Assembly: GCA_029838195.1 (NCBI GenBank)
Contig: JALGVJ010000014.1
Location: 32,796 to 96,795, forward strand
DNA from: Promethearchaeota archaeon
Lineage (GTDB): Archaea; Asgardarchaeota; Lokiarchaeia; Sigyniarchaeales; SOKP01
Length of the DNA: 64,000 nucleotides
Direction of reading: 5' to 3'
Position 1 is the stretch's first letter. Each line of letters begins with the position of its first letter. The position numbers and the translations under genes were made by a program. Shown one piece after another: positions 33,812 to 43,036 of this stretch. The notes beneath the pieces were generated by a model that worked only from the letters and a program-made list of their open reading frames with translations, was not told where the DNA came from and did not search any database.

Positions 33812-35041
33812 ATGTTAAAAATTAACAAAGCAGACTTCAAACCCATAGAAGAATCCGATTTTCCCGAAATTTGTGAACGAAAAGGTATTGGACATCCCGA
33901 TTCAGTATGTGATGCTGCCGCTGACGCGTGCTCTCGAGCGCTATGCAAATATTATTTTGAACACTTTGGCAGATATTATCATCATAACGTGGATAAGGCT
34001 GTATTAGTAGGTGGAATAGCAAAACCCGCATTTGGAGGGGGCTTGATTCTTGAACCAGAATATTTCTTAATCGTAGGAAGAGCGATAAATCAAATTTTAA
34101 AAGAAAATAAATTAGAATACATTCCAGTCGCAACTATTTGTCTCGATGCGTGCCGAGAAACCGTTTCAAATATTTTTCGAAACTTGGATTTGGATTCTCA
34201 CATTCAATTTGATTACGCAGTGCGGCCAGGTTCTATAGATTTAACAGGTGTTTTTGACGAATCTAATGCAATGGAGCAAGTTCCCTTGGCAAATGATACC
34301 AGTTTTGGTGTAGGTTATGCCCCATTATCAGATGCCGAGAAGATTGCCTTGGAAGCAGAAAGAATGCTCAATTCAGATGCTTTTAAGGAGAAATGCCCTG
34401 CTTCTGGAGAAGATATTAAAGTCATGGTTCAGAGAGTGGGAAAAGATGTGGATATAACGGTATGTGGTGCCATGGTAAGCAAGTATATTAAAGACAAGAG
34501 CGAATACGTGAATTATACAGAACAAATGAAGGATGCCGTGTTAGATTTAGCAGCAAAAATAATTCCTGAAAAAAATGTGAACTGTGCTGTAAACGTGGGA
34601 GATAATATTGAAAAAGGTATTCTTTATTTGACTGTCACGGGTACAAGCGCAGAAGCGGGAGATGATGGGGAAGTTGGAAGGGGAAATCGCAGTAACGGTT
34701 TGATCACTCCCTGTCGTACAATGTCTCTCGAAGCTGTCTGTGGAAAGAATCCCATTAATCACGTGGGAAAGATTTATAACGTGCTTGCAACTAACATGGC
34801 AAAAGAAATAGTAGAAAGAGGCCAGGGCGATATCATTGAGGCTCACGTGAAATTGCTTTCCCAAATTGGAAGACCTATAAATGATCCTTGGGTAAGCTCG
34901 ATCAGCCTCATTCCGGCGAATAACGTGAATTTTTCAAATATTGAAAAAATTGCAAGAGAAGTTTCGGAAGAGAAATTAAGTATAGAAAACATCATCAATT
35001 TAAGAGAAAGATTGATTGCGGGAAAGGAGCAGGTGTTTTAG
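33812..35041 (+). CDS. mat: archaeal-type S-adenosylmethionine synthetase
   Basis: The 409-residue protein matches the archaeal MAT family, distinct from bacterial Met[19 protein letters not shown] near residue 19, [11 protein letters not shown] near residue 70, then [16 protein letters not shown] near residue 285. It makes SAM from methionine and ATP. SAM users in the window include fibrillarin, Elp3 and several radical SAM proteins. Confidence 0.95.
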   Translation: MLKINKADFKPIEESDFPEICERKGIGHPDSVCDAAADACSRALCKYYFEHFGRYYHHNVDKAVLVGGIAKPAFGGGLILEPEYFLIVGRAINQILKENKLEYIPVATICLDACRETVSNIFRNLDLDSHIQFDYAVRPGSIDLTGVFDESNAMEQVPLANDTSFGVGYAPLSDAEKIALEAERMLNSDAFKEKCPASGEDIKVMVQRVGKDVDITVCGAMVSKYIKDKSEYVNYTEQMKDAVLDLAAKIIPEKNVNCAVNVGDNIEKGILYLTVTGTSAEAGDDGEVGRGNRSNGLITPCRTMSLEAVCGKNPINHVGKIYNVLATNMAKEIVERGQGDIIEAHVKLLSQIGRPINDPWVSSISLIPANNVNFSNIEKIAREVSEEKLSIENIINLRERLIAGKEQVF

Positions 35042-35333
35042 CATTTTAATTTTTTACCTTGAAAAGTGTAATTCATGATTTTCTTTTTTTTATTTTAATT
35101 CTTTCCGAGATTAATAAAAAAATTGATTATTTTACTCCGATCAAAAGAATGTTTTTATTTTCATCTAACATTCGTAAAATGATACAAACATGAAAATTTA
35201 AACGATGAATAGAGATGTTTTTTTTGTCTCTTTTCCTATTAATATTATTAATTACCTAATGAACCTTATTTAATATTTGAAGGAATAAAATTTCTATAAA
35301 TATTTCTTTTATATTGTTATTAAGTGATTTCTC

Positions 35334-35609
35334 GTGAGTTTGGATAAATGGTTAAAAAAAGAGCCCACCTCCTCTAAAAAAAGTAAAAAACCAGAGAAAA
35401 AAAAGGAACAAAAAGATCCTAATGGTCAAGAAACAAAAGAAAAAGAAGTTGTACCAACACCTCAATCGCAAGCTCCCATAAAGGGCTTGAAAAAGCATAT
35501 CTTTTATTGTTCAAGATGCAAATATCAGAAAATCATCAGAAAATCAAAAATTAATGAAAAGGATAAAACTTGCCCTAAATGCAAAAATATAATGAAAGAA
35601 AAACCCTAA
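35334..35609 (+). CDS. small zinc-ribbon protein with basic N-terminus
   Basis: The 91-residue protein starts at GTG, has a Lys- and Pro-rich N-terminal half and a C-terminal zinc ribbon (CSRC near residue 60 and CPKC near residue 82). It could bind nucleic acid or a ribosomal partner. It converges on the zinc-ribbon membrane protein at 35606-35869, overlapping by 4 nt. No family is recognized. Confidence 0.6.
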   Translation: MSLDKWLKKEPTSSKKSKKPEKKKEQKDPNGQETKEKEVVPTPQSQAPIKGLKKHIFYCSRCKYQKIIRKSKINEKDKTCPKCKNIMKEKP

Positions 35610-35869
35610 TGACATGATGAGAGTTCGTTATTTAACTCATCTTCAAGTTTAACTCTTGATAACTCTAAAATCCTTTCACAATTTGGACACCTATTCTTTT
35701 TTTTCCGATATTTTAAAATCAGATATATAAATATTCCTAATCCTAAGGTGAGAAAGATCATGAAGCATAAAATCTCGTGATAAATATGATCGAAATTCTT
35801 TCGTGTGGGAACAACAAAGTTCTCACAGGTCGGACAATATACAAGTTCATTTTTTTTAGAAAATGGCAT
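35606..35869 (-). CDS. small zinc-ribbon protein with one membrane segment
   Basis: The 87-residue protein has CPTC near residue 13, a hydrophobic segment of about 20 residues (ILCFMIFLTLGLGIFIYLIL, residues 33-52), then CPNC near residue 60 and an acidic tail. The two CxxC pairs lie on opposite sides of the membrane helix in sequence, so one zinc site would need both pairs folded back, or two separate sites exist. Function unknown. It overlaps the convergent gene at 35334-35609 by 4 nt. Confidence 0.55.
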   Translation of the reverse strand: MPFSKKNELVYCPTCENFVVPTRKNFDHIYHEILCFMIFLTLGLGIFIYLILKYRKKKNRCPNCERILELSRVKLEDELNNELSSCH

Positions 35870-36027
35870 GGTTTATTTAGTTCCTTTTATTACCTTTAGT
35901 TTTTTTAAAATTATAATGAAATTAAGCATTTCATTTATTTTAAAATATTGTAAAAACCTTGAAACTTTTAAATTATAAAATTACATGCGAAAAAAGATTA
36001 AATACTTTTAAAAAAGAATCTAGTTTT

Positions 36028-36153
36028 TCACTCCTCTTTATTTTTTTTACTTGATATTAACATGTCCCATCCCGTAGATTTTAAGCCTAAATCCTTGATT
36101 CTTTTTCTTTCTTCTTCCAAATCTTCCTCTTTTTCATTTTCTTGTTCAGTCAT
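36028..36153 (-). CDS. small acidic helical protein, 41 residues
   Basis: An ATG at 36151-36153 opens a 41-residue reading frame: MTEQENEKEEDLEEERKRI, then DLGLKSTGWDMLISS and a basic tail. The charged N-terminal helix and the conserved-looking SxGWDML motif suggest a real small protein rather than noise. It lies alone in the spacer 35870-36305. Another highly charged small frame is at 55337-55495. No family is known to me. Confidence 0.45.
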   Translation of the reverse strand: MTEQENEKEEDLEEERKRIKDLGLKSTGWDMLISSKKNKEE

Positions 36154-36305
36154 GACTATATACCAACCTAGTTATTCTATTAAATTTTAATCCTTATATC
36201 AATGAATTAAATATACAAATGCATAAATTTAATATTGATGAAATTCATTAAATAAGAGATATTAATTATAATTTTAAAATTGTTTAGATTAATGGTAAGT
36301 GCCTC

Positions 36306-37307
36306 ATGCCTAAGTGCGACCATTGCGGAAACGAAGTAGAGGAAACATATTTTTGTAGCCAATGCGGATTTCATTATTGTTTCTTACACGTGAAACCAGA
36401 GGATCACGAATGTTCTATTATCAAATCCCAAGGTCTAACAATTCAAGAGACGTTTTCTCCAGTAGAGCCCCAACAATGGAACCAAGAAATGGATACAATT
36501 CAACACCATCCCCCAATGGACGATACAAGCCAGAGAGTTAAAAGGGGAACTACGGATGGAAGCTATACATGGTATAGAGAAGAAGTCTACATTCCTGAAA
36601 ATGCGTTTGATCCTGCTTCAGGAATAAAATTTAAGGGGATTTTGCTGTCTCATAAATCCGAAGGCTTACATTTTTTAATAGGCGCCATTTTGATTTTTTC
36701 CATAGGGATTCTTGGATTTTATAATCAAACATTAATCGATTTCGGTTTAGGGTGGATGATTTTCCTTTTAGCGGGATTCTATACAACTGCATTTTTATTT
36801 CATGAATTAGGGCATCGTCAAGTGGCCCGGCATTACGGTTTTCAAACTAAATTTAGACTTCTCACATATGGAATATTCATAACATTAGTAAGTTTATTTT
36901 TAGGTCTTTTTTCGTTATTATATGAACTCCCAACCATTCCTACCTTAGCCCTCCCTGGAGCTGTTGTCGTTTTAGGATTGGACAAGATTGATAAAAAGAC
37001 AGGATATTGTAAAGCAGCAGGACCTTCTATAAATTTAGTGTATGGTATAATTTTATTAGTAATTTCTTTTATTTTGCCAAAAACACTCTATCCGTTGAAC
37101 ATGTTTATTGGATATGCTGCTGCCCTTAATTTTTCATTAGGTTCCTTTAACATGATCCCCGTAGGAATATTGGATGGCTATAACATTTTCAAATGGAACA
37201 AAACGATTTATTTTCTCTTGGTCTCTTCTCTCTTGATTTTACTCATCATCACCCTTGCAAACATTTATGCCCCAATAGAAATTTCAAATTATTTTCCAAG
37301 AAGGTAA
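36306..37307 (+). CDS. AN1 zinc finger fused to a site-2-protease-like membrane metalloprotease
   Basis: The 333-residue protein begins with an AN1-type zinc finger (CDHCGN, CSQCGFHYC, then a His-rich end to about residue 38). After a linker, residues 120-330 form about six membrane helices with the zinc motif FHELGH near residue 167 and NMIPVGILDG near residue 284. Those are the HExxH and LDG zinc ligands of intramembrane metalloproteases (M50). A second AN1-membrane protein follows at 37498. AN1 domains may bind ubiquitin-like or protein-quality partners. Both catalytic motifs look intact. Confidence 0.85.
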   Translation: MPKCDHCGNEVEETYFCSQCGFHYCFLHVKPEDHECSIIKSQGLTIQETFSPVEPQQWNQEMDTIQHHPPMDDTSQRVKRGTTDGSYTWYREEVYIPENAFDPASGIKFKGILLSHKSEGLHFLIGAILIFSIGILGFYNQTLIDFGLGWMIFLLAGFYTTAFLFHELGHRQVARHYGFQTKFRLLTYGIFITLVSLFLGLFSLLYELPTIPTLALPGAVVVLGLDKIDKKTGYCKAAGPSINLVYGIILLVISFILPKTLYPLNMFIGYAAALNFSLGSFNMIPVGILDGYNIFKWNKTIYFLLVSSLLILLIITLANIYAPIEISNYFPRR

Positions 37308-37497
37308 GAATGCATTAAAACGGCATGAGGTTTGTTAAAAATGAAAATTTTCTAAACGTGCTAAGATAATAATTTGGATTAAGAACAAACTAAAAAAATG
37401 ATGCTACATGATTTTTATTAAAAACGTATCGCTGTTATTTTTAATCCATTATAAAAATTCTAATATAATTTCTTAAAAAATTAATCGGGTCGTTAAT

Positions 37498-38415
37498 TTG
37501 GCAAATTGTGATTATTGTAATAAACCCATCGGTTATCTTCCTTTTAAATGCAAGTACTGCGGAGGCACATTTTGTAAGATTCATCGATTACCAGAAAATC
37601 ATGAATGCACTTTCTCTATACCTCAAACAATAAAGGAACCCGTGAAAATAAAAAAAACCCGGAAAACTTACAGTAGTGAAGCATTTAAAGAAACGCCCGA
37701 TAGAACATACTTGGATTATAAAAAAGAAGAAGAGCGTCAAAGAGCAAGAGCAAAAAAAATGTATAGACGAACACGGCCAAGACAATACTTTTCTCTAAGA
37801 AGCAGGCCTCTCAGCCCCTATCTTTTATTGATCATCTTCATTTTTTCTATTGTAGCTTTAGTTTTTCCCATTTTTCTCTGCTTGAGTAGTTATACCTTCT
37901 TAAACTATTTCCTCTGGACCTATTTTACTTCCCTTTTTGTAAGCTATTCATCCAGTTATATCGGGATTCTTTTTCTTCTCATTTTAGTATTAATTTTTTA
38001 TAACATCATCAAAACGATTGAAATAAATTTTGGTACTAAATTATTATTCACGTTGTATTTAGTTTCTGCGATGGGGACTGCTCTATTATATTTTTTGATA
38101 TGGACATTTTTGCGTACTTTGGGGATTGACCCTTATACTATCCCTTTTATCGGTTTGGCATCAGGTGCATTATTGGGTGTAATTTGCTTCTTAATCTATT
38201 TTAATTTACGGCAAGAATTCATGTTTCTATTCTTTTTCCTTCCCATACGAATGAGAGGTAGCTTATTGATATGGTTATTGATATTAATTCGATTAATTCC
38301 GGGACTTTTATTTGCTTTAGTGGATTTGCGATATTTAGCAATTTATTTACCAGACTTAGGCGGAATCTTAGCCTCTTATATCTTCTATAAGTACAAATAT
38401 CGCTTGCGGATTTAA
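37498..38415 (+). CDS. AN1 zinc finger fused to a rhomboid-like membrane protein, His replaced
   Basis: The 305-residue protein begins at a TTG with an AN1 zinc finger (CDYCNK, CKYCGGTFC to about residue 38). Residues 100-300 hold about six membrane helices resembling a rhomboid core. A catalytic-type Ser lies in LASGALLGV near residue 223 (usual GASGA). The usual catalytic-His motif HLGG reads DLGG near residue 287. The loss of His suggests an inactive rhomboid (a pseudoprotease), unless another residue substitutes. It follows the AN1-M50 gene by 190 bp in the same direction. Confidence 0.7.
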   Translation: MANCDYCNKPIGYLPFKCKYCGGTFCKIHRLPENHECTFSIPQTIKEPVKIKKTRKTYSSEAFKETPDRTYLDYKKEEERQRARAKKMYRRTRPRQYFSLRSRPLSPYLLLIIFIFSIVALVFPIFLCLSSYTFLNYFLWTYFTSLFVSYSSSYIGILFLLILVLIFYNIIKTIEINFGTKLLFTLYLVSAMGTALLYFLIWTFLRTLGIDPYTIPFIGLASGALLGVICFLIYFNLRQEFMFLFFFLPIRMRGSLLIWLLILIRLIPGLLFALVDLRYLAIYLPDLGGILASYIFYKYKYRLRI

Positions 38416-38526
38416 TGGATTTCTCTAAACCGAACATCAAATTAAAAAAGATTTTCAAGGGCGAATGATTATATTTATTATTTTAAAAATGGATAAAGAT
38501 AATATTAATGAGGCAAAGGATTAAAG

Positions 38527-39198
38527 GTGACTGAAAAAAAAGATACGCTAAAAGTTATTGAATTAAATGAAGATTTAATATCAAATAACGAGCGCTTAGC
38601 AAGAGAAAATCAAAGTATTTTAAAAGAAAAGAACATCCGATTTTTTGAAGTAGTGGGGGCAATTGGTGCGGGAAAAACAACCCTCTTGGAGAAAATCATT
38701 GAGCAATTAGCTTCTAAATATAAAATTCTTGTGATTAATGGAGATGTGACCACGCGGATTGACGCGGATAGAATCGAGCGACACGGGGCAAGTTCCATCC
38801 AAATCAATACGGGAAGGGAATGTGCTCTTAATTCGTATCATATTTATCAAGTGATCCAAAATTTGGATATAAATGATTTTTCAGGAGGAATTTTATTCGT
38901 GGAAAACGTGGGAAATCTTATTTGTCCCTCCGATTTTATATTAGGTGCAGAGAAACGAATCGTTGTAGTATCGATAACAGAAGGGGAGTGGGTGATCAAG
39001 AAACACCCATTATTGTTTAAAATGTCCGATTTGGCAGTAATAAATAAAATTGATTTACAAGATGTTTTAGAAGTAAATATTGAGAACATGGTTCAAGATG
39101 CCTTGAGCATAAATCCTATAATGAAAGTGATTTGTACGAGCATGGAAACGGGGGAAGGCATTGCAGAGATTATTGAAGCCTTAGGAATCTTGCTATAG
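38527..39198 (+). CDS. hypB: hydrogenase nickel-incorporation GTPase HypB
   Basis: The 223-residue protein has the HypB GTPase motifs: GAIGAGKTTLLEK near residue 42 (P-loop), NGDVTTRIDADRI, INTGRECALNSYH with the conserved zinc/nickel Cys, VENVGNLICP near residue 127 and NKIDL near residue 176. It inserts nickel into NiFe hydrogenases. It lacks an N-terminal His-rich tail. No hypA, hydrogenase or other hyp gene is present here, so it is an orphan in this window. Translation starts at GTG. Confidence 0.93.
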   Translation: MTEKKDTLKVIELNEDLISNNERLARENQSILKEKNIRFFEVVGAIGAGKTTLLEKIIEQLASKYKILVINGDVTTRIDADRIERHGASSIQINTGRECALNSYHIYQVIQNLDINDFSGGILFVENVGNLICPSDFILGAEKRIVVVSITEGEWVIKKHPLLFKMSDLAVINKIDLQDVLEVNIENMVQDALSINPIMKVICTSMETGEGIAEIIEALGILL

Positions 39199-39260
39199 GC
39201 GTTAAAAATTAAAGGAATAAAACTAATATTATTTTAATAAACTTTATAGTAAAATGAAAT

Positions 39261-39707
39261 GTGAAATTAAAGGAAATAAATAGAATAATGTTTCGTTCTT
39301 ACAATACCGAGTTACAATCGTTTTTGGATAAAATTGTAAAAGTATATTTAGAGAATGATAAATTTTTTGTGGGACAACTAAAAGGGATTTCAGAAGATTC
39401 AAATTTAATTTTAATCAATGCGAAAAATGAAAAAAATAAGACTTTTCCGAAGATTTTAATCCAAAAAAACTTTTTCAAATACATTACCTTAGAAGAGGAG
39501 CCTTTTCCGATGAAAGCTTTGGCAGATAGAATCTCTACCATTTTTAGCAAGGGGCACGTGAATTACATTGAAGATCAAAACATTATTTCCATATTAAACG
39601 GTAAAATAATTGTAGATGAGAATGGCGTGAGAGGCGAAGGTCCCTCTGCTGAGAGAGTAAAGAAAATATATGCGCAGTTTAAGATGGATCTTGAAGAATC
39701 TTCTTAA
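39261..39707 (+). CDS. Lsm/Sm-like RNA-binding protein with C-terminal extension
   Basis: The 148-residue protein has an Sm fold in residues 10-75 (VKVYLENDKFFVGQLKGISEDSNLILINA, then KNFFKYITL as the Sm2-like strand). A C-terminal extension of about 70 residues follows, with NYIEDQNIISILNGKI. The size fits the archaeal SmAP3 type. Sm proteins form rings that bind U-rich RNA. It follows hypB by 62 bp in the same direction. The start is GTG. Assignment is moderately firm. Confidence 0.65.
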   Translation: MKLKEINRIMFRSYNTELQSFLDKIVKVYLENDKFFVGQLKGISEDSNLILINAKNEKNKTFPKILIQKNFFKYITLEEEPFPMKALADRISTIFSKGHVNYIEDQNIISILNGKIIVDENGVRGEGPSAERVKKIYAQFKMDLEESS

Positions 39708-39781
39708 AACCATCCCTTCTTTATTTTTTTAAAAAACTAGTATCTATTAGCTCAAATACTTTTGTTGGTTTATGGTGAGGG

Positions 39782-40294
39782 TTATTTTTCAAAGATTTCT
39801 AAGAGGTTTTTTAACTGAAGATCCTTCACGATATTTTTTAAGAGTGCTTTTCCTAAAGGCGTGATTTCAATCATTTCTAAATCTTGGAGTTTTGAGATTC
39901 TCATGTAATCTTTATTTATCAAAAATTGGATATCCGTTTCCCAAACATCGGAAAAGATTTCTTTTACATCTTTTAGATTCATATTCTCATCAAATTCTTT
40001 GCTATAAGCAATCAAAAGTGCCAAGATGCCATATTGTTCAGGAGAAATTTCTTTATCCTTTCCTTCCATGGTTAAAATATAATATTTTTCACCATGGAAT
40101 TTAGATGTGATGAGTTCTATTCCAATTTCTTTAAATTTTTCATAAAGGAGCAAAATGACTTGTGGAAACTCAGATTCATTCGGGTAAAGGTTTTTTAGAT
40201 CTTCTTCCCTAGCCATCAAGGCTTGGTTTTGGAGTAAAAATTTACTCAAGGTTTTCACAATTTCACTTAAATCGTCTTGATTCATGGTGTTCAC
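39782..40294 (-). CDS. winged-helix-type protein, last gene of the AAA/SMC-like operon
   Basis: The 170-residue protein has an acidic helical N-terminus and two likely winged-helix segments (GILALLIAYSKEFDENMNLKD near residue 98, then LEMIEITPLGKALL near residue 145). Small winged-helix proteins of this size accompany SMC-type coiled-coil ATPases (ScpB, MukE, Nse subunits). It is 6 nt downstream of the SMC-like protein gene at 40300-41880. The accessory-subunit role is inference from size and position. Confidence 0.5.
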   Translation of the reverse strand: MNTMNQDDLSEIVKTLSKFLLQNQALMAREEDLKNLYPNESEFPQVILLLYEKFKEIGIELITSKFHGEKYYILTMEGKDKEISPEQYGILALLIAYSKEFDENMNLKDVKEIFSDVWETDIQFLINKDYMRISKLQDLEMIEITPLGKALLKNIVKDLQLKNLLEIFEK

Positions 40295-40299
40295 CTTTT

Positions 40300-41880
40300 T
40301 TAAATATTAATAATTTCAATATTCTCAATGGGTTGTTTGAGGGGTAAATTGGACATGATAAAGAGAAAGTCATGGATTTTTAGCTCAATATCTTTTTGGA
40401 TGAGAGGTACAATTTTTTTAATAGTTCTAAAAATGGACCCTTTTTTATTATATATTGGAGGTAAAAACAAATTTGAAAATATAATGGGCTGAATGTCAGC
40501 ATTTATATTCACAGCAATATAGAAACTAATGATAAAAAATACCTTTTCGGGTGTAGTTAACCCTTGAAAAATGAGGTTTTCTTTATCATTTCGATTAAAT
40601 ATGAATCTTAAAAAAAGCTCTTCAAGGGAGTCATTAATCTCGATTTGAATTAGAACAGATAAATTAATTGAAGAAAGAAATTGATTACATGATTTTTCGA
40701 TGTTTTTCATAAAGGATTCAATTTCTTTAAATGCTTTAAACTTTTTATTAATTTGAGAAACGTTCCAAATTTCGTTTTGCTTTTTTATTTCCTCAAGAAT
40801 GGAGTTATTCAATTCCAATAATTGATTTTTTAAATTTATAATTCCGGCAATTGGAGAAATAATCGCTTCGGGGTAATTTTTTTTAATGCCTTTAATAGTG
40901 AGGGAGATTTCTTTTATCTCTTCTTCGATGACTGTTTTATTTCGAACAATTTTTATTTTATTAACGGTTTCAGCGGATAAATTAGAAATATTTTTATTTT
41001 TTAATAAGTGCTGTATTTCTCTTTTTAATTTAGAAATATTATCTAAATCTCTTTGGATGACCTCTTGTAGAGCATCATGATCCTTTTTTATTGCATCAAA
41101 AACTGGCTTTATTTTATTGAGTTTAAGAGAAATTTCGTTCAATTCTTTTTTAAATTGAGAGATTTCTCCTTGTAATTGTTTCGCTTCTTTTTGTAAAGCT
41201 CTAATTTTAGAGAAACGCGAAACATCACGTTCTTCAATAAATTCAAGAGGGAACTCGTCCTTGGAAGGTGTTGGAGGAGAATTGCTTTCTAATTCTCTCG
41301 TAAGAATGTTAATTTTTTTAAAGCATTCTTTTTTCTTATTATTTAATTCTTGAATTTTCAAGGTATATTTATTAATTTGATTTGTTAACTGTTCAATTCG
41401 ATTTTTTTGGTTCAAATAGTCTTCGAGGATATAATTTAATCTTTTTTTATTGGTAGCCAAACTTTCATTTAATTTATTCAATAAATCTGTTTTTGCCGAT
41501 AAATCTGAATAATTTTTTTTAATTTCTGCGAGAGATAGTTCATTTTTTAAGGTTTTTCTTTTGTATTCCAAGATTTGAAAAGTAAATAGGGCGTTTAATT
41601 TAGTTAAAAATTCTAGAAATTGATCACTAATCTTCAAAATATTATTAGAAATGAGTTGATATGCTTGGAATACTTGAGTGAATTCTGATGCTTGATTTAT
41701 TATATCATTTAATGTGAGATTAGAATTCTTCAGCTGAAGTAGTTTTTTAAGAGGTATTAAATGATATTCTTCATGTATTTCAAAATTTTTGAATTGGAGG
41801 ATATTATCAACATCTTGCCCCTTAAACGTGCCTAAAATTAAAGTTACTCGATTTTTGATATCTATTTTTTTTTCATTCAA
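40300..41880 (-). CDS. long coiled-coil protein with a degenerate SMC/Rad50-like C-terminus
   Basis: The 526-residue protein has long coiled coils at residues about 100-330 with an interruption near residue 205. The C-terminus contains QGLTTPEKVFFIISFYIAV near residue 440, which looks like an SMC/Rad50 signature (LSGGEK). A hydrophobic strand PIIFSNLF follows where Walker B would be, and then DFLFIMSNLP resembling the H-loop. Residues essential for ATP hydrolysis appear lost, and no Walker A is seen in the N-terminus. It may be a structural SMC-like partner. Position between the winged-helix gene and the coiled-coil gene at 41924 supports a complex. Confidence 0.5.
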   Translation of the reverse strand: MNEKKIDIKNRVTLILGTFKGQDVDNILQFKNFEIHEEYHLIPLKKLLQLKNSNLTLNDIINQASEFTQVFQAYQLISNNILKISDQFLEFLTKLNALFTFQILEYKRKTLKNELSLAEIKKNYSDLSAKTDLLNKLNESLATNKKRLNYILEDYLNQKNRIEQLTNQINKYTLKIQELNNKKKECFKKINILTRELESNSPPTPSKDEFPLEFIEERDVSRFSKIRALQKEAKQLQGEISQFKKELNEISLKLNKIKPVFDAIKKDHDALQEVIQRDLDNISKLKREIQHLLKNKNISNLSAETVNKIKIVRNKTVIEEEIKEISLTIKGIKKNYPEAIISPIAGIINLKNQLLELNNSILEEIKKQNEIWNVSQINKKFKAFKEIESFMKNIEKSCNQFLSSINLSVLIQIEINDSLEELFLRFIFNRNDKENLIFQGLTTPEKVFFIISFYIAVNINADIQPIIFSNLFLPPIYNKKGSIFRTIKKIVPLIQKDIELKIHDFLFIMSNLPLKQPIENIEIINI

Positions 41881-41923
41881 AATGATTTTAAATTTCCTTT
41901 CAGAGATTTTTTCTCACTTTTGC

Positions 41924-43036
41924 TCATTCTTTTTTAATTTTATCAATGAACCACTGGTATTCTTCTTTCTTTTCTTTTTTTCTTTTCCTTATGAGTTCAA
42001 GAGGATCTTGCTCATCTGGTTCTTGGAGCAAGTATTTATCTTGAAAACTTTTATCCAATTTTGATTTAAATTTTTCTATTTTTTCAGATATTTCTTTACT
42101 AATTTCGAACTCTTTTGAAGGAGACTCATTTTTTAATAATTCTGAGAGTTTGGGTCTATTTTTTCTTCTTTTTATTCTCTCAAATTCTTTTTTAGGTAAT
42201 TTTAAATACTCTTGATATATATCGCGTGGTTCTACATCTGTTGGGCGTTCTTGAGATTCTGGCTTAATTTCTTTTCCATATGGAAAGGGTAATTCTTTTC
42301 CTAAATCCAAATCAATAGATCTCGGTTGCTTATCAAGAGAATTAATAAATTCTTCAAAAGTGAGAGAGATATTCTCTTGAAGCTTTTCTTTAAAACTTTC
42401 GATGAGAACAGGTGGGGTCTCCTGTGGAACCGTTTTTAATTTTTTTTCTATTTTTTTCTTGATAATCGATTGATAAAAAGAGGAGAATTTTTTATTAATT
42501 GATTGAAAAATAGAGTTTTGAGTTAAAGAGTCAATAACATCTAACCATTGAGAGGGGGAAATGGATGAAATGATAGAAGGGTTTCTCACAATCTTGCTAA
42601 CTTTTTTATTTTCGATGTATTTTAAACCCAGAGTTCTGGTGATGGTGTATATCTCTTTTACGTTTTTTAATTCACTATTCAGATCTTTTTTATAAGAATG
42701 AATAAGCATGTCTCGAAATTCTTGAAATCTTTTTAATGCATTTTCAAAATAATTTGTTAAGTTCGAGTTAATCATTTTAAACAATTCAGAAAGGTCTTCA
42801 AGTTGTTCAAGAACCTCCGGATCATTAATGGATGGTTTTAAATCGTCGCTATATTTAAAAAAATTGTTCGATTCTGAAGTTATGACATTTAATTTATCTT
42901 GGATTAAGTAAAATGAGTCCGTCAAATTTTTTATTTTATTTAAATCAAATATATCTGTTTGTTCGCTCATGAGTTTTTTGTATTCTTGACAATTAATTTT
43001 ATTCAATAATTCATCAAATTTCAGGGGGGCCTTCAA
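41924..43036 (-). CDS. helical coiled-coil protein in the AAA operon
   Basis: The 370-residue protein is predicted almost wholly helical, with a helix-rich N-terminal half, a Pro-containing break near residues 200-215 and 245-265 (KELPFPYGKEIKP), and a charged C-terminal coil ending in EYQWFIDKIKKE. No family is recognized. It overlaps the AAA ATPase gene by 23 nt (43014-43036), so the two are translationally coupled and probably interact. An adaptor or bridging subunit is a guess. Confidence 0.45.
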   Translation of the reverse strand: MKAPLKFDELLNKINCQEYKKLMSEQTDIFDLNKIKNLTDSFYLIQDKLNVITSESNNFFKYSDDLKPSINDPEVLEQLEDLSELFKMINSNLTNYFENALKRFQEFRDMLIHSYKKDLNSELKNVKEIYTITRTLGLKYIENKKVSKIVRNPSIISSISPSQWLDVIDSLTQNSIFQSINKKFSSFYQSIIKKKIEKKLKTVPQETPPVLIESFKEKLQENISLTFEEFINSLDKQPRSIDLDLGKELPFPYGKEIKPESQERPTDVEPRDIYQEYLKLPKKEFERIKRRKNRPKLSELLKNESPSKEFEISKEISEKIEKFKSKLDKSFQDKYLLQEPDEQDPLELIRKRKKEKKEEYQWFIDKIKKE

